Assembly: GCA_902768735.1 (NCBI GenBank)
Contig: CACXMK010000003.1
Location: 1 to 64,000, forward strand
Source of the DNA: an uncultured Lachnospiraceae bacterium
GTDB lineage: Bacteria > Bacillota > Clostridia > Lachnospirales > Lachnospiraceae
Direction of reading: 5' to 3'
DNA length: 64,000 nucleotides
Shown: in pieces, positions 43,015 through 51,554 of the stretch
Numbering within the stretch: position 1 is the stretch's first letter
How the letters are laid out: every line of letters starts with the position of its first letter
Made by a program: the position numbers and the translations under genes
Notes under the pieces: model-generated
Seen by the model: the letters and a program-made list of their open reading frames with translations, nothing else
Told to the model about the DNA's origin: nothing
The model's database searches: none

Positions 43015-43710
43015 TTAAACCAGATCATCGCCCGGGATTCTGAGCCGGGCTTTCAATTTCAATTTTAAATCATAAAAGAAAGAGCCTGTTTTTCCGTAAG
43101 CCGGATACTGGTCCGGAAATACCTCTATCGTATAGGTCTCATTTGCATTCACGATAACCGTCCCGGAAGGATGGCTGAGTTCTCTGTGAAACTGCGGCCC
43201 ATAAGACTTATGTACGTGACCGTGCAGGAGATAAAGGGGCTTGCACTTCATAAGGATCTCATTAAAGCATTCGAACCCTCTGTGGGGCAGATCTTCCAGA
43301 TCGCCGTATCCGCGGGCCGGCGAATGTGTGACCAGAATATCAATGCCGTTCGTGAACCGGATCTTTCTTTTCAGACGGCCCGATCTCTGTTTCATTTCCT
43401 TCTCGGTGTACATGTCGCTGCCTTCCTTATAGCGCATGGAACCGCCAAGTCCCGCAATCCTGAGCCCTCTGTAATTGTATATCACATTTTCAATGCAAAT
43501 GCACCCGTCCGGCGGTTTTTTGTCATAGCCGGAATCATGGTTCCCCCGCACGTAGAGAAGCGGACAGCCCGAAAGTGTAACAAGAAATTGCAGATAATCG
43601 GAGCTTAAATCTCCGCAGGATATGATCAGATTGATACCTTTTAGCTTCTTGGGTGAATAATAGTCCCAAAGTGAAGGGGACTCCTGGTCCGCAATTGCGA
43701 GGATCTTCAT
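43015..43710 (-). CDS. Calcineurin-like metallophosphoesterase
   Basis: 231 residues. The metal-binding motifs are intact: CGDLSSDY, RGNHDSGYD, VTHSPARGYGD and HGHVHKSYG, although the first motif (IADQESPS) replaces the canonical D-x-H. A cytosolic phosphoesterase of unknown substrate. AGGAGAAGACCGGC precedes the ATG. It lies 83 bases downstream of the ParB-like/BMP gene on the same strand. Confidence 0.82.
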   Translation of the reverse strand: MKILAIADQESPSLWDYYSPKKLKGINLIISCGDLSSDYLQFLVTLSGCPLLYVRGNHDSGYDKKPPDGCICIENVIYNYRGLRIAGLGGSMRYKEGSDMYTEKEMKQRSGRLKRKIRFTNGIDILVTHSPARGYGDLEDLPHRGFECFNEILMKCKPLYLLHGHVHKSYGPQFHRELSHPSGTVIVNANETYTIEVFPDQYPAYGKTGSFFYDLKLKLKARLRIPGDDLV

Positions 43711-43793
43711 GCCGGTCTTCTCCTTTATGTGATAGCGATCGCTTCTGGTCTTTCACGGTTTCCGATGCTTTTTAAAAACTCTTTTTTCGGATT

Positions 43794-45755
43794 TTAAACC
43801 TTTTCTTTTACGCCCGAAACTTTCACGGTCTTTTTGATGTCATCCGCAAGTTCCCAGGTGTCCGGGATCTCTCCGTCTATGTTGTCACAGAGCCAGTCCA
43901 TCGTAATGATCTCTTTGTCCGTGAGAGGCGGGGTATCGGGGCCTTTCAGGATCCCGGACTGGGTGCGGATCTCACCTTCGAACGGGTTCACAGAGCCCCC
44001 GGCGATCAGCCTTCTGAGCGCAAGGACTGCTTTTGTCGAAGCATATGGCAGGTTCTTTGAGAGGATCACATCCACGACGCCGGCTGACATTCCCCACCAG
44101 TAGTTCACAGCGTTCCCTCCGGCGCGGGCTTTTCTTGCGTCAAGGGAGCCGTCGATCAGCTTCCGGATGATCTGCTCATAATAGACGCCCCACCGGTATA
44201 CGGGGGCGGCAAGATTTTCAATCTCCTGCTCCTGCCTTATCGTTCCGTCGGGCTTTATTGTCCCGGCTTCCCGAACCCTGTACAGCCCGTATTTTCTTCC
44301 CGGATCACTGGGCTTTATCAGATCTATTCCCGAGATGATATCGCAGCCGCTCTGTGCGAGTTCCTTTTCCCAGTCGCTTCCCTTTTTAGAAGCCCAGACA
44401 AGCTTGATCCTGGCATAGGGGTCGAACCACGACGCCCCGAGAGCAAAGGCGTTGATATTCGCAGTTTCGCCGTAGATCGGATAGTCTGCCCGATATCCGA
44501 TCCTGTGATTTTCCGCCAGGGAAGCCGCAAGACATCCCATGAGGAAATGCGCCTCATACATTCTCGGATAATATGTCGCAACAGCGCTGCTCGACAGATT
44601 TACCGAACAGTTCATGATCCTCATCTTAGGATAGGTGATAGCCGCTTTGCGGCACTCGCTCATCATCGAGGGCGACGTCGCAAATACGATGTCCTCTTCA
44701 TCCGCGTCACATGCTTCAAAGGCCTTCCTGATCTCATCGGGATCGCTGCAGTTTTCGAAGATGATAACCTCTGCATCTCCATTAAACTTCTCCACAAGTT
44801 CATTCGCGCCGAGCTCATGTCCGTAAAGCCAACTGGAATCCTCTTCTTTTTTCTCAAACAAAAACGCGGCGCGAACATGTCCTTTTTCATGAACGCTGTC
44901 TTTACCGATAATTGAGAGCATTCCTTTTCTGCCGCCCATCTCTTCCGGATCGCGGATCAGTTCTATAGCGTCCTTTTTTGTCACAGGGGTGAATTCTTTC
45001 CAGAGTTTGGAGATCCTGCCCGAAACAGAATTCTCGGAATCCCTCAGAAGACTTTCGCTGTCAAAAACATCAAGGTAGACTAAAAAGGCGTCTCCGGCAG
45101 TGACCGACAGCTTGTCGCCGCCTTTGGCTTTGAAGATCTTTGTAAAAACACTGAAAGCCGCTCTCAGGGATTTGACCGCATCGTCCGGCCACAGATCGGT
45201 GAGGTTCTGCCCAAAGTGCTCCGCCAGCTTTTTGTAACTCTTTTCCCTTGAAAATGTGATCTCAAAGATTCCCGTAACATTGAAAAAATCGATGTACTCA
45301 TAATAGATCCTTGACATTTCATCATCTGTTTTGGGAGGCAGGATACGGATCACGTTTCCCGGGATAGAAAAATAGCCGATATACTTGGAGACAGAAACCC
45401 TCTTGTTGCCTTCCTCCACATAAAACTTATTCATAAACTCATATACTTTGATCGGCTCGCGGATCCCGTCTTCGAAAGCCGAATCGCAGAGAGCCGACCA
45501 TTTCTGCGCGAACTCCGATTTCTCCTCCATAAGGGGCATAAAATTGCGTGCAAACGCATTCTGTCTCCCTACGGTCCTTGTTCCCGCGATCATATCGAGG
45601 GGGATCTCCATAATGCCGATGTTTCTCTCTGGGTATTTTTCAATCTCCCTGACCATCGAATCCAGCGCCGGCAGATAGGGGTAGCTTCCGGAAAGGATTG
45701 CTCTTCTGTATGCGCGATCTCCGTCTTTTTTTGCAATTTCATAGTCTGTAAACAT
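43794..45755 (-). CDS. Cytosolic protein with a ParB-like N-terminal domain and a BMP-type ligand-binding domain
   Basis: 653 residues with no signal peptide or membrane segment. Residues about 45-140 look like a ParB/Srx-type domain: GIMEIPLDMIAGTRTVGRQN, then EPIKVYEFMNKFYVEEGNKR with VSVSKYIG. The C-terminal half (from about 290) resembles BMP/Med solute-binding proteins: CDADEEDIVFATSPSMM, YYPRMYEAHFLMGCLAA, INAFALGASWFDP and a GVYYEQIIRKLIDG end. BMP proteins are normally exported lipoproteins that bind nucleosides, so a cytosolic version suggests a sensor rather than a transporter part. It is preceded by AGGAGGAGG after a GC hairpin. No transporter genes are adjacent. Confidence 0.75.
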   Translation of the reverse strand: MFTDYEIAKKDGDRAYRRAILSGSYPYLPALDSMVREIEKYPERNIGIMEIPLDMIAGTRTVGRQNAFARNFMPLMEEKSEFAQKWSALCDSAFEDGIREPIKVYEFMNKFYVEEGNKRVSVSKYIGYFSIPGNVIRILPPKTDDEMSRIYYEYIDFFNVTGIFEITFSREKSYKKLAEHFGQNLTDLWPDDAVKSLRAAFSVFTKIFKAKGGDKLSVTAGDAFLVYLDVFDSESLLRDSENSVSGRISKLWKEFTPVTKKDAIELIRDPEEMGGRKGMLSIIGKDSVHEKGHVRAAFLFEKKEEDSSWLYGHELGANELVEKFNGDAEVIIFENCSDPDEIRKAFEACDADEEDIVFATSPSMMSECRKAAITYPKMRIMNCSVNLSSSAVATYYPRMYEAHFLMGCLAASLAENHRIGYRADYPIYGETANINAFALGASWFDPYARIKLVWASKKGSDWEKELAQSGCDIISGIDLIKPSDPGRKYGLYRVREAGTIKPDGTIRQEQEIENLAAPVYRWGVYYEQIIRKLIDGSLDARKARAGGNAVNYWWGMSAGVVDVILSKNLPYASTKAVLALRRLIAGGSVNPFEGEIRTQSGILKGPDTPPLTDKEIITMDWLCDNIDGEIPDTWELADDIKKTVKVSGVKEKV

Positions 45756-45769
45756 GCAGCCTCCTCCTT

Positions 45770-45788
45770 GCCGGTCGATAAGACCGGC
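45770..45788 (-). other. Hairpin directly upstream of the ribosome site of the ParB-like/BMP gene
   Basis: GCCGGTC and GACCGGC form a 7-base stem with a 5-base loop ending next to AAGGAGGAGG. No T-run follows, so it is not a terminator; it could modulate translation. The remaining 300-base gap (45756-46057) also holds a TATAAT at 45912-45920 with no good -35, and an AT-rich leader. Confidence 0.5.
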
Positions 45789-45976
45789 CCGTTATAATCA
45801 AACATTGATATTTGATAGGATTTACTGTTGATATTTTAAATATTTAAAGTTTAGTTAAGATTACCGTGTTATTAATAAATAGGAAACAGGTTCCGTTTAC
45901 TTTTTGTCGCATTATACCGGATCTCTGTCAAAATATCGCCGAACAGGATGCATCTGCATTCGTTCTCCATAAAATA

Positions 45977-46015
45977 GCGCGGCCAAGGTCCTAACTCCCT
46001 TGGCCGTGCTTTTTT
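45977..46015. terminator. Terminator after the polysaccharide operon, T-run on the plus strand
   Basis: GCGCGGCCAAGG (45977-45988) pairs with CCTTGGCCGTGC (45998-46009), nearly perfect, followed by six T on the plus strand and TATTTTAT on the minus. It ends the minus-strand cluster at 46058 and may work in both directions. Confidence 0.85.
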
Positions 46016-46057
46016 ATCAGCCTGTTTTTGTTTCGTTATTTCCGGTCCCCGTCCGTT

Positions 46058-47125
46058 TCAGTCGTTTTTGGCTCTTGAGAGGCCGTCTATATCGATGACC
46101 GCGATCTCCGGAGGATTGTTGAACCGCGGGATCGTTCCTTTCGGTGCGCTCAGACCGCTCGTGATGAAGATTTTTACATCTCCCTTCTCATAGAGACCGT
46201 GGACATACTCCGGGAAGTATCCCTGTGAGTTGCCAAAAACACCACCGTACTTCGGCAGTACCACGAGACCTCCTATAAGGTTTCCACTCACAACAAGATC
46301 GATGTCCCATTTGTCGCAGGCATCCGAATAGATAAAACTTTCCGGCCTGATCGAGAGCATGATCTTCAGACGGTCTGTATCCTGAAATCTGCTTAGGAGG
46401 TTCCAGGTTTCCTCGCTGTTTTTTTTGACGTCTCCTTTGAGATTTGTCAGTTCATAAGCATTTCCGTACATGCCTCCGATCCGGACGCCGATCCCGTACA
46501 GCTGCATATCTCTGAACTCCCCGCTAAGAACGACTGCCCCTGCTTTCTCGAGGGCTTCTCTAAGCGGATCAGAAGAAGCTCCGGAAGCCGTGTCACCTTT
46601 TTGATCCCCGTCAGGGCCATCGCCGCTGTGTGCGGTGACATATTTCCTCTCCTGCTCTCCATAAGAATAATACACCGGCGCGATCTGGGAGAGGCGCCTG
46701 ATCAGGTCTGTTGTCTCTGTGATCTCTTCCGCTTCGCCATTGATCATATTTCCGCCGACCAGGATGCAGTCCGGGAATGTATTGCTGACCATGTCCGCTA
46801 TCACACCGTTTCCGCCTTCAAAGACATAGCCGTAGAGATCGGAAATCACAATGAAACGGAGGGATTCTGTACCTGCCTTCTCCTTGTTTTCCTCACTTTC
46901 GCTGTTCTTAGCGTTTTCGCTGTTCTCTATGCCTTTGCTGTTTTCTTCGTTTTCGCTATTCTCTTCGCTTATGCTATTCTCTTTGTTTTCCCTGTTCTCT
47001 TTGGTGTAATAATAATGAACCTCAGGATCGCTGTACGAGCGGTGGAGCATCCACATTGCCGGTACGCCGATGATGAGCGCCAGTATCAGTAATACATAAA
47101 GAAAATGTATCAGTTTCTTGATCAT
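46058..47125 (-). CDS. Membrane-anchored metallophosphoesterase homologue with degenerate metal site
   Basis: 355 residues from the ATG at 47125 (GGTAGGACGA upstream). One membrane helix (about 7-29) is followed by a low-complexity Asn/Ser/Glu linker made of repeated NSENEEN-like units, then a YkuE-like phosphoesterase fold. The catalytic motifs are lost: SDLH is SDLY, GD-x-x-N is GGNMIN, GNHE is GEQE, the CHRP His is IRP, and GHTHGG is GNLIGG. The downstream PRFNNPPEI end of the family is retained, so this is a genuine homologue that is probably a pseudo-enzyme, perhaps a binding or scaffolding protein. It is the last gene of the polysaccharide operon. Confidence 0.8.
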   Translation of the reverse strand: MIKKLIHFLYVLLILALIIGVPAMWMLHRSYSDPEVHYYYTKENRENKENSISEENSENEENSKGIENSENAKNSESEENKEKAGTESLRFIVISDLYGYVFEGGNGVIADMVSNTFPDCILVGGNMINGEAEEITETTDLIRRLSQIAPVYYSYGEQERKYVTAHSGDGPDGDQKGDTASGASSDPLREALEKAGAVVLSGEFRDMQLYGIGVRIGGMYGNAYELTNLKGDVKKNSEETWNLLSRFQDTDRLKIMLSIRPESFIYSDACDKWDIDLVVSGNLIGGLVVLPKYGGVFGNSQGYFPEYVHGLYEKGDVKIFITSGLSAPKGTIPRFNNPPEIAVIDIDGLSRAKND

Positions 47126-47130
47126 TCGTC

Positions 47131-47745
47131 CTACCTTGGCGGAGCGTCTCCGGCCATGCCGGAGAGCGTCTTCCACAATTTGTCCTTCTCGCTCAGAATG
47201 AGCGGAGAACCGTCTCCCATACTATATCCGTCCGGACATGCGCTTCCGGGATACTCTCCCCGGATCCCGGGCCATAAGATCCCGATCTCCGGATCATTCC
47301 ACGCAATGCCGCCTTCGTCGTCCGGTCTGTAGAAATCCGTCACCTTGTAACAGAATTCCGCTTTCTCACTAAGGACCAGGAATCCGTGGGCAAAACCTTC
47401 CGAGATATACATCTGCCTTCCGTTTTCTTCCGAAAGGATATCCCCGAACCACTGTCCGTATGTCGCGCTTCCTTTTCTGAGATCGACAGCTACGTCAAAT
47501 ACCTCACCGCGGATCACCCTGACAAGTTTACCCTGCGGATGGCTGATCTGATAATGAAGGCCCCTCAGTACGCCTTTCAGGGACATGCTCTGGTTATCCT
47601 GCACGAATTGCATGGTAAGACCGGCTTCCATCATATCTCTCTGGTTATATGTCTCCACAAAATATCCGCGTTTGTCGCCGTGTATGGTCGGTTCGATGAT
47701 GTACAGACCATCGATCGGCGCTTTTGTCACTTTAATCTGTCCCAT
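47131..47745 (-). CDS. rfbC: dTDP-4-dehydrorhamnose 3,5-epimerase
   Basis: 204 residues. GYFVETYNQRDMMEAG, the VLRGLHYQ active-site His segment, and GFAHGFLVLSE identify RfbC. It makes the L-rhamnose precursor for cell-surface glycans. rfbA, rfbB and rfbD are not in the window, so either they lie elsewhere or the enzyme serves another dTDP-sugar. It sits between the sugar transferase and the pseudo-phosphoesterase genes, six bases from the latter. Confidence 0.93.
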   Translation of the reverse strand: MGQIKVTKAPIDGLYIIEPTIHGDKRGYFVETYNQRDMMEAGLTMQFVQDNQSMSLKGVLRGLHYQISHPQGKLVRVIRGEVFDVAVDLRKGSATYGQWFGDILSEENGRQMYISEGFAHGFLVLSEKAEFCYKVTDFYRPDDEGGIAWNDPEIGILWPGIRGEYPGSACPDGYSMGDGSPLILSEKDKLWKTLSGMAGDAPPR

Positions 47746-47760
47746 AGCCGCCCTTTTAGA

Positions 47761-49218
47761 TCACTCTGCTCCTTCATGTCTGAGTACAACGCCGACCGTC
47801 TTAAGAAGGATCTTGAAATCCAGCCATATACTCCAGTTCTGAATGTACTCACGGTCAAGACGAACGACTTCCTCAAAGTCCGTGATATCGCTTCGCCCGC
47901 TGATCTGCCACAAACCGGTGATCCCAGGCTTAATGCTCATTCTCACTCTGTGATGCAGATCATATTTCTCCCACTCGTCGAGCGTCGGGGGTCTTGTGCC
48001 GACGAGGGACATATCGCCCTTAAGGACATTGAAAAACTGCGGAAACTCGTCGAGGGAAGTCCGTCTGATGAAATTTCCGATTCCCGCCGGCTTTCCGTTC
48101 TTGTCCTTTTTCTCTGAACCGATGATCCTGGGATCGTCGTCCATCTTGAACATCATACCGTCGCTGATCTTGTTCTGTTCCATAAGCGCCTTCTTGCGTT
48201 CTTCCGCATCCATGTACATGCTGCGGAACTTGTACATGTAGAACTGCTTTCCGTTCTGTCCGATCCTCTTTTGCTTAAAGAAGATGGGACCGGGGGACTG
48301 AATATAGATCGCCGGCGCTATGAAGATAAAGATAATACCGGTCAGGATACACCCGACGATACCTCCGGCGATATCCATGATCCTCTTGTAAATGATCTGT
48401 TTGTTCGAAACGATCTTGAGGCTGTTCGTCAGCACTCTGTAACTGCCGACCTTGGAAACCTCCTGCATGCTGTCGTCGTGAGCATTGAGCGCTTCCAGGC
48501 AGTAGTGCACGGTGATTCCCATGTCCATGATCGCGTCGATCATATCTCTGGGATACGGCATGCTGTCCGGCTGGTAGACAAGGACTTCATCGACCCAGTT
48601 CATCTTGATCTCATTGATGATATCCGTCTCCGTTCCCATTGCCGGAATTCCGCCGATCTCCTCGTCATCCGAACACTCCCTGTCCATCAGGTATACGCCG
48701 GTAATGCGGTATGCCTGAAAGCTGAAGTCGATCAGGTTCTTTAAGACTTCTGCCGCAAGAGCCGAAGAAGTCATGACCATAAGGGATCTTCTTCCCTCCC
48801 TGACCATCGCGGAATGGAAGATCCTCTTTTTGTTCAGCAGCCTTATAAAGTAGGAGCCGAACAGGTACATGACAGCCATGATTCCCATATGCATACGGGA
48901 GATCAGATAGATCTGGTGGACCATGAAGAGGATCAGGATATCGACCAGCATAAAGCTGACTTCGAACCGGAACGTCGCGATAAACTCCTCCGCCGGCGTT
49001 CTTCGGATGATGTTCTTATAGCTGTCATTGAACAGTACCACCAGAAGCTGGCACATTGTAAGCAGAACAGCCTGATACCTGTAGATATAAGTGGAGTATG
49101 GATTCTCCATGCCGATCCAGAGCCAGTAGCTCAGGACAAAACAGATCTGCAGCATCACAACATCCAGGACGATAAAGTCGAGGTGTTTGAGCCAGCCTCT
49201 CATTTCTTTTTTATGCAT
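47761..49218 (-). CDS. Undecaprenyl-phosphate sugar-phosphate transferase (WbaP/CpsE type)
   Basis: 485 residues. About four or five N-terminal membrane helices and a Rossmann-like middle are followed by the catalytic region with FFKQKRIGQNGKQFYMYKFR, the LDEFPQFFNVLKGDMSLVGTRPP signature (quoted in part: DEFPQFFNVLKG) and the terminal LDFKILLKT. It attaches the first sugar-phosphate to the lipid carrier in exopolysaccharide or capsule synthesis. Its start is preceded by an 8-bp hairpin whose 3' arm touches the Shine-Dalgarno sequence. Confidence 0.92.
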   Translation of the reverse strand: MHKKEMRGWLKHLDFIVLDVVMLQICFVLSYWLWIGMENPYSTYIYRYQAVLLTMCQLLVVLFNDSYKNIIRRTPAEEFIATFRFEVSFMLVDILILFMVHQIYLISRMHMGIMAVMYLFGSYFIRLLNKKRIFHSAMVREGRRSLMVMTSSALAAEVLKNLIDFSFQAYRITGVYLMDRECSDDEEIGGIPAMGTETDIINEIKMNWVDEVLVYQPDSMPYPRDMIDAIMDMGITVHYCLEALNAHDDSMQEVSKVGSYRVLTNSLKIVSNKQIIYKRIMDIAGGIVGCILTGIIFIFIAPAIYIQSPGPIFFKQKRIGQNGKQFYMYKFRSMYMDAEERKKALMEQNKISDGMMFKMDDDPRIIGSEKKDKNGKPAGIGNFIRRTSLDEFPQFFNVLKGDMSLVGTRPPTLDEWEKYDLHHRVRMSIKPGITGLWQISGRSDITDFEEVVRLDREYIQNWSIWLDFKILLKTVGVVLRHEGAE

Positions 49219-49228
49219 AAAACACTCC

Positions 49229-49257
49229 TTGCCGTTATTTTACCATTGCAACGGCAA
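49229..49257 (-). other. Hairpin overlapping the ribosome site of the sugar transferase gene
   Basis: TTGCCGTT and AACGGCAA form a perfect 8-bp stem with a 13-base loop; the 3' arm runs into AAGGAG. It could limit ribosome access. Confidence 0.55.
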
Positions 49258-49274
49258 TCAATCTTATCTGCTTG

Positions 49275-50312
49275 TCAGTTAAATCCAAAGATGCCTCTCG
49301 CGATCCTGTAAGCTGTGAGTACAATCGCTCTTCCGCCTTTTCCGGGGAGATGGATGGCTGTGCCGAACGGGCCGGTCCTCATTTTCCTGTAGAGCCCCTT
49401 GTCCTTCTCGTGAAGGTATTCCCACACTTCATCCTTGATTGCCAGCTTGTCTTCTTCGCCGGAGCGGATCGCCAGCACGGAAGTGATCGTCGTGATGATC
49501 TCCAGATAGTTGTACATATATTTGTACAGCTGGCTTTTCTTTTCGATGAGTCCGGATCTGACGCCCTCTGAAAAATAATCGATCATGATCCTGTTGACCC
49601 TCGCCTGCTGGTCAAGCCGCCTGGTCATCACTTCCTCGTTGACAGACTGGTCGTTCCTTCCGATGAAGTAATAGTAAAAATTGACGTCGAGATAATACAT
49701 GTTCTTCACATGTGGCATGGGGGTGAATACATAGATGTTGTCCACATAGAAACAGTGCTCCGGAAGCTGCATACCGCAGTCCTTAAGGAGCTTTGTCCTG
49801 TAGATCACGGAATGCATGAGGATATACTCGCCCTTCTTGAACCGGTGTGTCTCATCCCAGGAAAAGATCCTGCCTGTCGGGAGCGTCTTACGGTATTCCA
49901 TTACCTTGTGATGGGAAGCCCCCTCTTTGTCGTAGACAAAGTTGCTGATGAGAAGATCGATCTTCTCCCCTTCTTCCTTATCTTTATTCTTTCTTATAGT
50001 ATCAAGAATGCTCATGTAGGCGCTGGGCTTTACCTTATCATCGCTGTCCACCACTTTAAAGAACATCCCGTGCGCGTTCGCAAGGCCGGTGTTGACCGCA
50101 CCGCCGTGTCCCTTATTGGGCTGGTGGATCGCCCTTACGATCCCCGGATACTTCTTTTCAAGCTGATCAGCGATCTCAGGCGTTTTGTCGGAAGAACCGT
50201 CGTTGACGACAAGAACTTCCACTTCCTCTCCGCCGATCACCAGAGATTCCACACATTTTTCCATATACGCCGCTGAATTATAACAGGGCACTGCTATTGT
50301 AAGTAATTTCAT
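49275..50312 (-). CDS. Family 2 glycosyltransferase
   Basis: 345 residues, GT-A fold: TIAVPCYNSAAYMEKCVESL start, VLVVNDGSSDKTPEIAD with the DGS motif, and VVDSDDKV. It is cytosolic or membrane-associated and adds a sugar to a surface polymer with the transferase encoded downstream. The start has only a weak ribosome site (GGTGACAG). Three TATAAT-like elements lie within 100 bases upstream. Confidence 0.92.
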   Translation of the reverse strand: MKLLTIAVPCYNSAAYMEKCVESLVIGGEEVEVLVVNDGSSDKTPEIADQLEKKYPGIVRAIHQPNKGHGGAVNTGLANAHGMFFKVVDSDDKVKPSAYMSILDTIRKNKDKEEGEKIDLLISNFVYDKEGASHHKVMEYRKTLPTGRIFSWDETHRFKKGEYILMHSVIYRTKLLKDCGMQLPEHCFYVDNIYVFTPMPHVKNMYYLDVNFYYYFIGRNDQSVNEEVMTRRLDQQARVNRIMIDYFSEGVRSGLIEKKSQLYKYMYNYLEIITTITSVLAIRSGEEDKLAIKDEVWEYLHEKDKGLYRKMRTGPFGTAIHLPGKGGRAIVLTAYRIARGIFGFN

Positions 50313-50353
50313 AATTCTGTCACCATGTTAAAGCGCGATGCGCAATTGATATC

Positions 50354-50403
50354 ATTATACTGTAGATACTGGTTTTATATTATACCATACCTCGCGGATT
50401 ATA
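50354..50403 (-). promoter_or_regulatory. Cluster of three TATAAT elements upstream of the glycosyltransferase gene
   Basis: Minus-strand TATAAT occurs at 50403-50398, 50384-50379 and 50359-50354. The middle one has TTGGTA 17 bases upstream. At least one is likely the promoter of the surface polysaccharide operon. Confidence 0.6.
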
Positions 50404-50431
50404 CCAATTAATACCGAAAAATAAAAGATGT

Positions 50432-51553
50432 TCAGAGCATGTCCAGGTATGCTCCGAATGCGGATGGAATACTGTATCGGGTGAGGATCTCTTCCCTGTC
50501 TGCCATAAGATACGGGATATCTTTCTCTGTAAACGGGTCGGCGATCACCTCGTAGCCGCGCATCTTCCATATCTTGTGGGTAAAGACATGTTCGGCATCG
50601 ATGGTCCTGAGGATCCTGATCGGTTCGACGAAGTGGTCTCTTAGCCATTTGACAGCCGATTCATCATCCAGCTCCCCCTTCGCGTTAGGGAACTCATAGA
50701 GTCCCGCAAGGAGCCCTCCGGCAGGTCGCTTCACGACAGCAGTCCTCTCTCCGCAGCGGATCAGAAATACTGTCAGATACTCTGTCTTTCTTTCTTTCGG
50801 ACCCGGTCTTACAGGAAGGGAAGACTCCATTCCGGACATTTCCCGGTGGGCACGGCAGTGTTTTGCCAAAGGACAGCCCTCGCAGTCCGGCTTCGCATTC
50901 GGGAGGCAGACGACGGCGCCCAGATCCATCAGTGCCTGGTTGAAATCGCCGCATGGATTTTCAGAGCTCTCAGCCGCAGCAGCTTCCGGCATCCGCTCCC
51001 TGTAAAACGATGTCGCCGCCCGCAAAGCATCCGGTGTTCTAATATTACCTTCAAATCTTGTCAGGCGCGCGAAGATGCGCAGTAAGTTTCCGTCCACTGC
51101 AGGAGATGCTTCGCCGAACGCGATGGACGCGATCGCGGCTGCCGTGTACGGGCCGATCCCCGGAAGTTTTATGAGCGCAGAGGAAGTCCCCGGCATCTCT
51201 CCGCCGTATTCCTCAGTGATAATACGCGCAGCTCTGTGCAGGTTCCTCGCGCGGCTGTAATAGCCAAGTCCTTCCCAGAGTTTGAGATATACGTCCTCGG
51301 GAGCCTCCGCGAGCGAACGGATATCAGGGAGTCTTCCGACAAATCGAAGATAGTGGTCCCTGACCGCTTCCACCCGGGTCTGCTGCAGCATGATCTCAGA
51401 GAGCCAGACATGATAAGGCGAAGGATCCTCCCTCCACGGCAGGATCCTTCTGCTTTTTTTGTACCATTCCAGCAGGATATCCGAAAAGCCTTCTTTTATA
51501 ACAAAGTCATTCACAATACTGTCACTTATAATAACGTCGTTTCCGCCGCTCAT
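50432..51553 (-). CDS. mutY: A/G-specific adenine glycosylase
   Basis: 373 residues from the ATG at 51553, seven bases after GGAAGG; the longer frame overlaps holA. The helix-hairpin-helix LPGIGPYTAAAIASIAFG, the catalytic Glu in LSEIMLQQT, VDGNLLR with the Asp, and the iron-sulphur motif C-x6-C-x2-C-x5-C (CLPNAKPDCEGCPLAKHC) are intact, with a C-terminal MutT-like domain. It removes adenine opposite 8-oxoguanine. It lies one base downstream of holA. Confidence 0.95.
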   Translation of the reverse strand: MSGGNDVIISDSIVNDFVIKEGFSDILLEWYKKSRRILPWREDPSPYHVWLSEIMLQQTRVEAVRDHYLRFVGRLPDIRSLAEAPEDVYLKLWEGLGYYSRARNLHRAARIITEEYGGEMPGTSSALIKLPGIGPYTAAAIASIAFGEASPAVDGNLLRIFARLTRFEGNIRTPDALRAATSFYRERMPEAAAAESSENPCGDFNQALMDLGAVVCLPNAKPDCEGCPLAKHCRAHREMSGMESSLPVRPGPKERKTEYLTVFLIRCGERTAVVKRPAGGLLAGLYEFPNAKGELDDESAVKWLRDHFVEPIRILRTIDAEHVFTHKIWKMRGYEVIADPFTEKDIPYLMADREEILTRYSIPSAFGAYLDML

Positions 51554-51554
51554 C

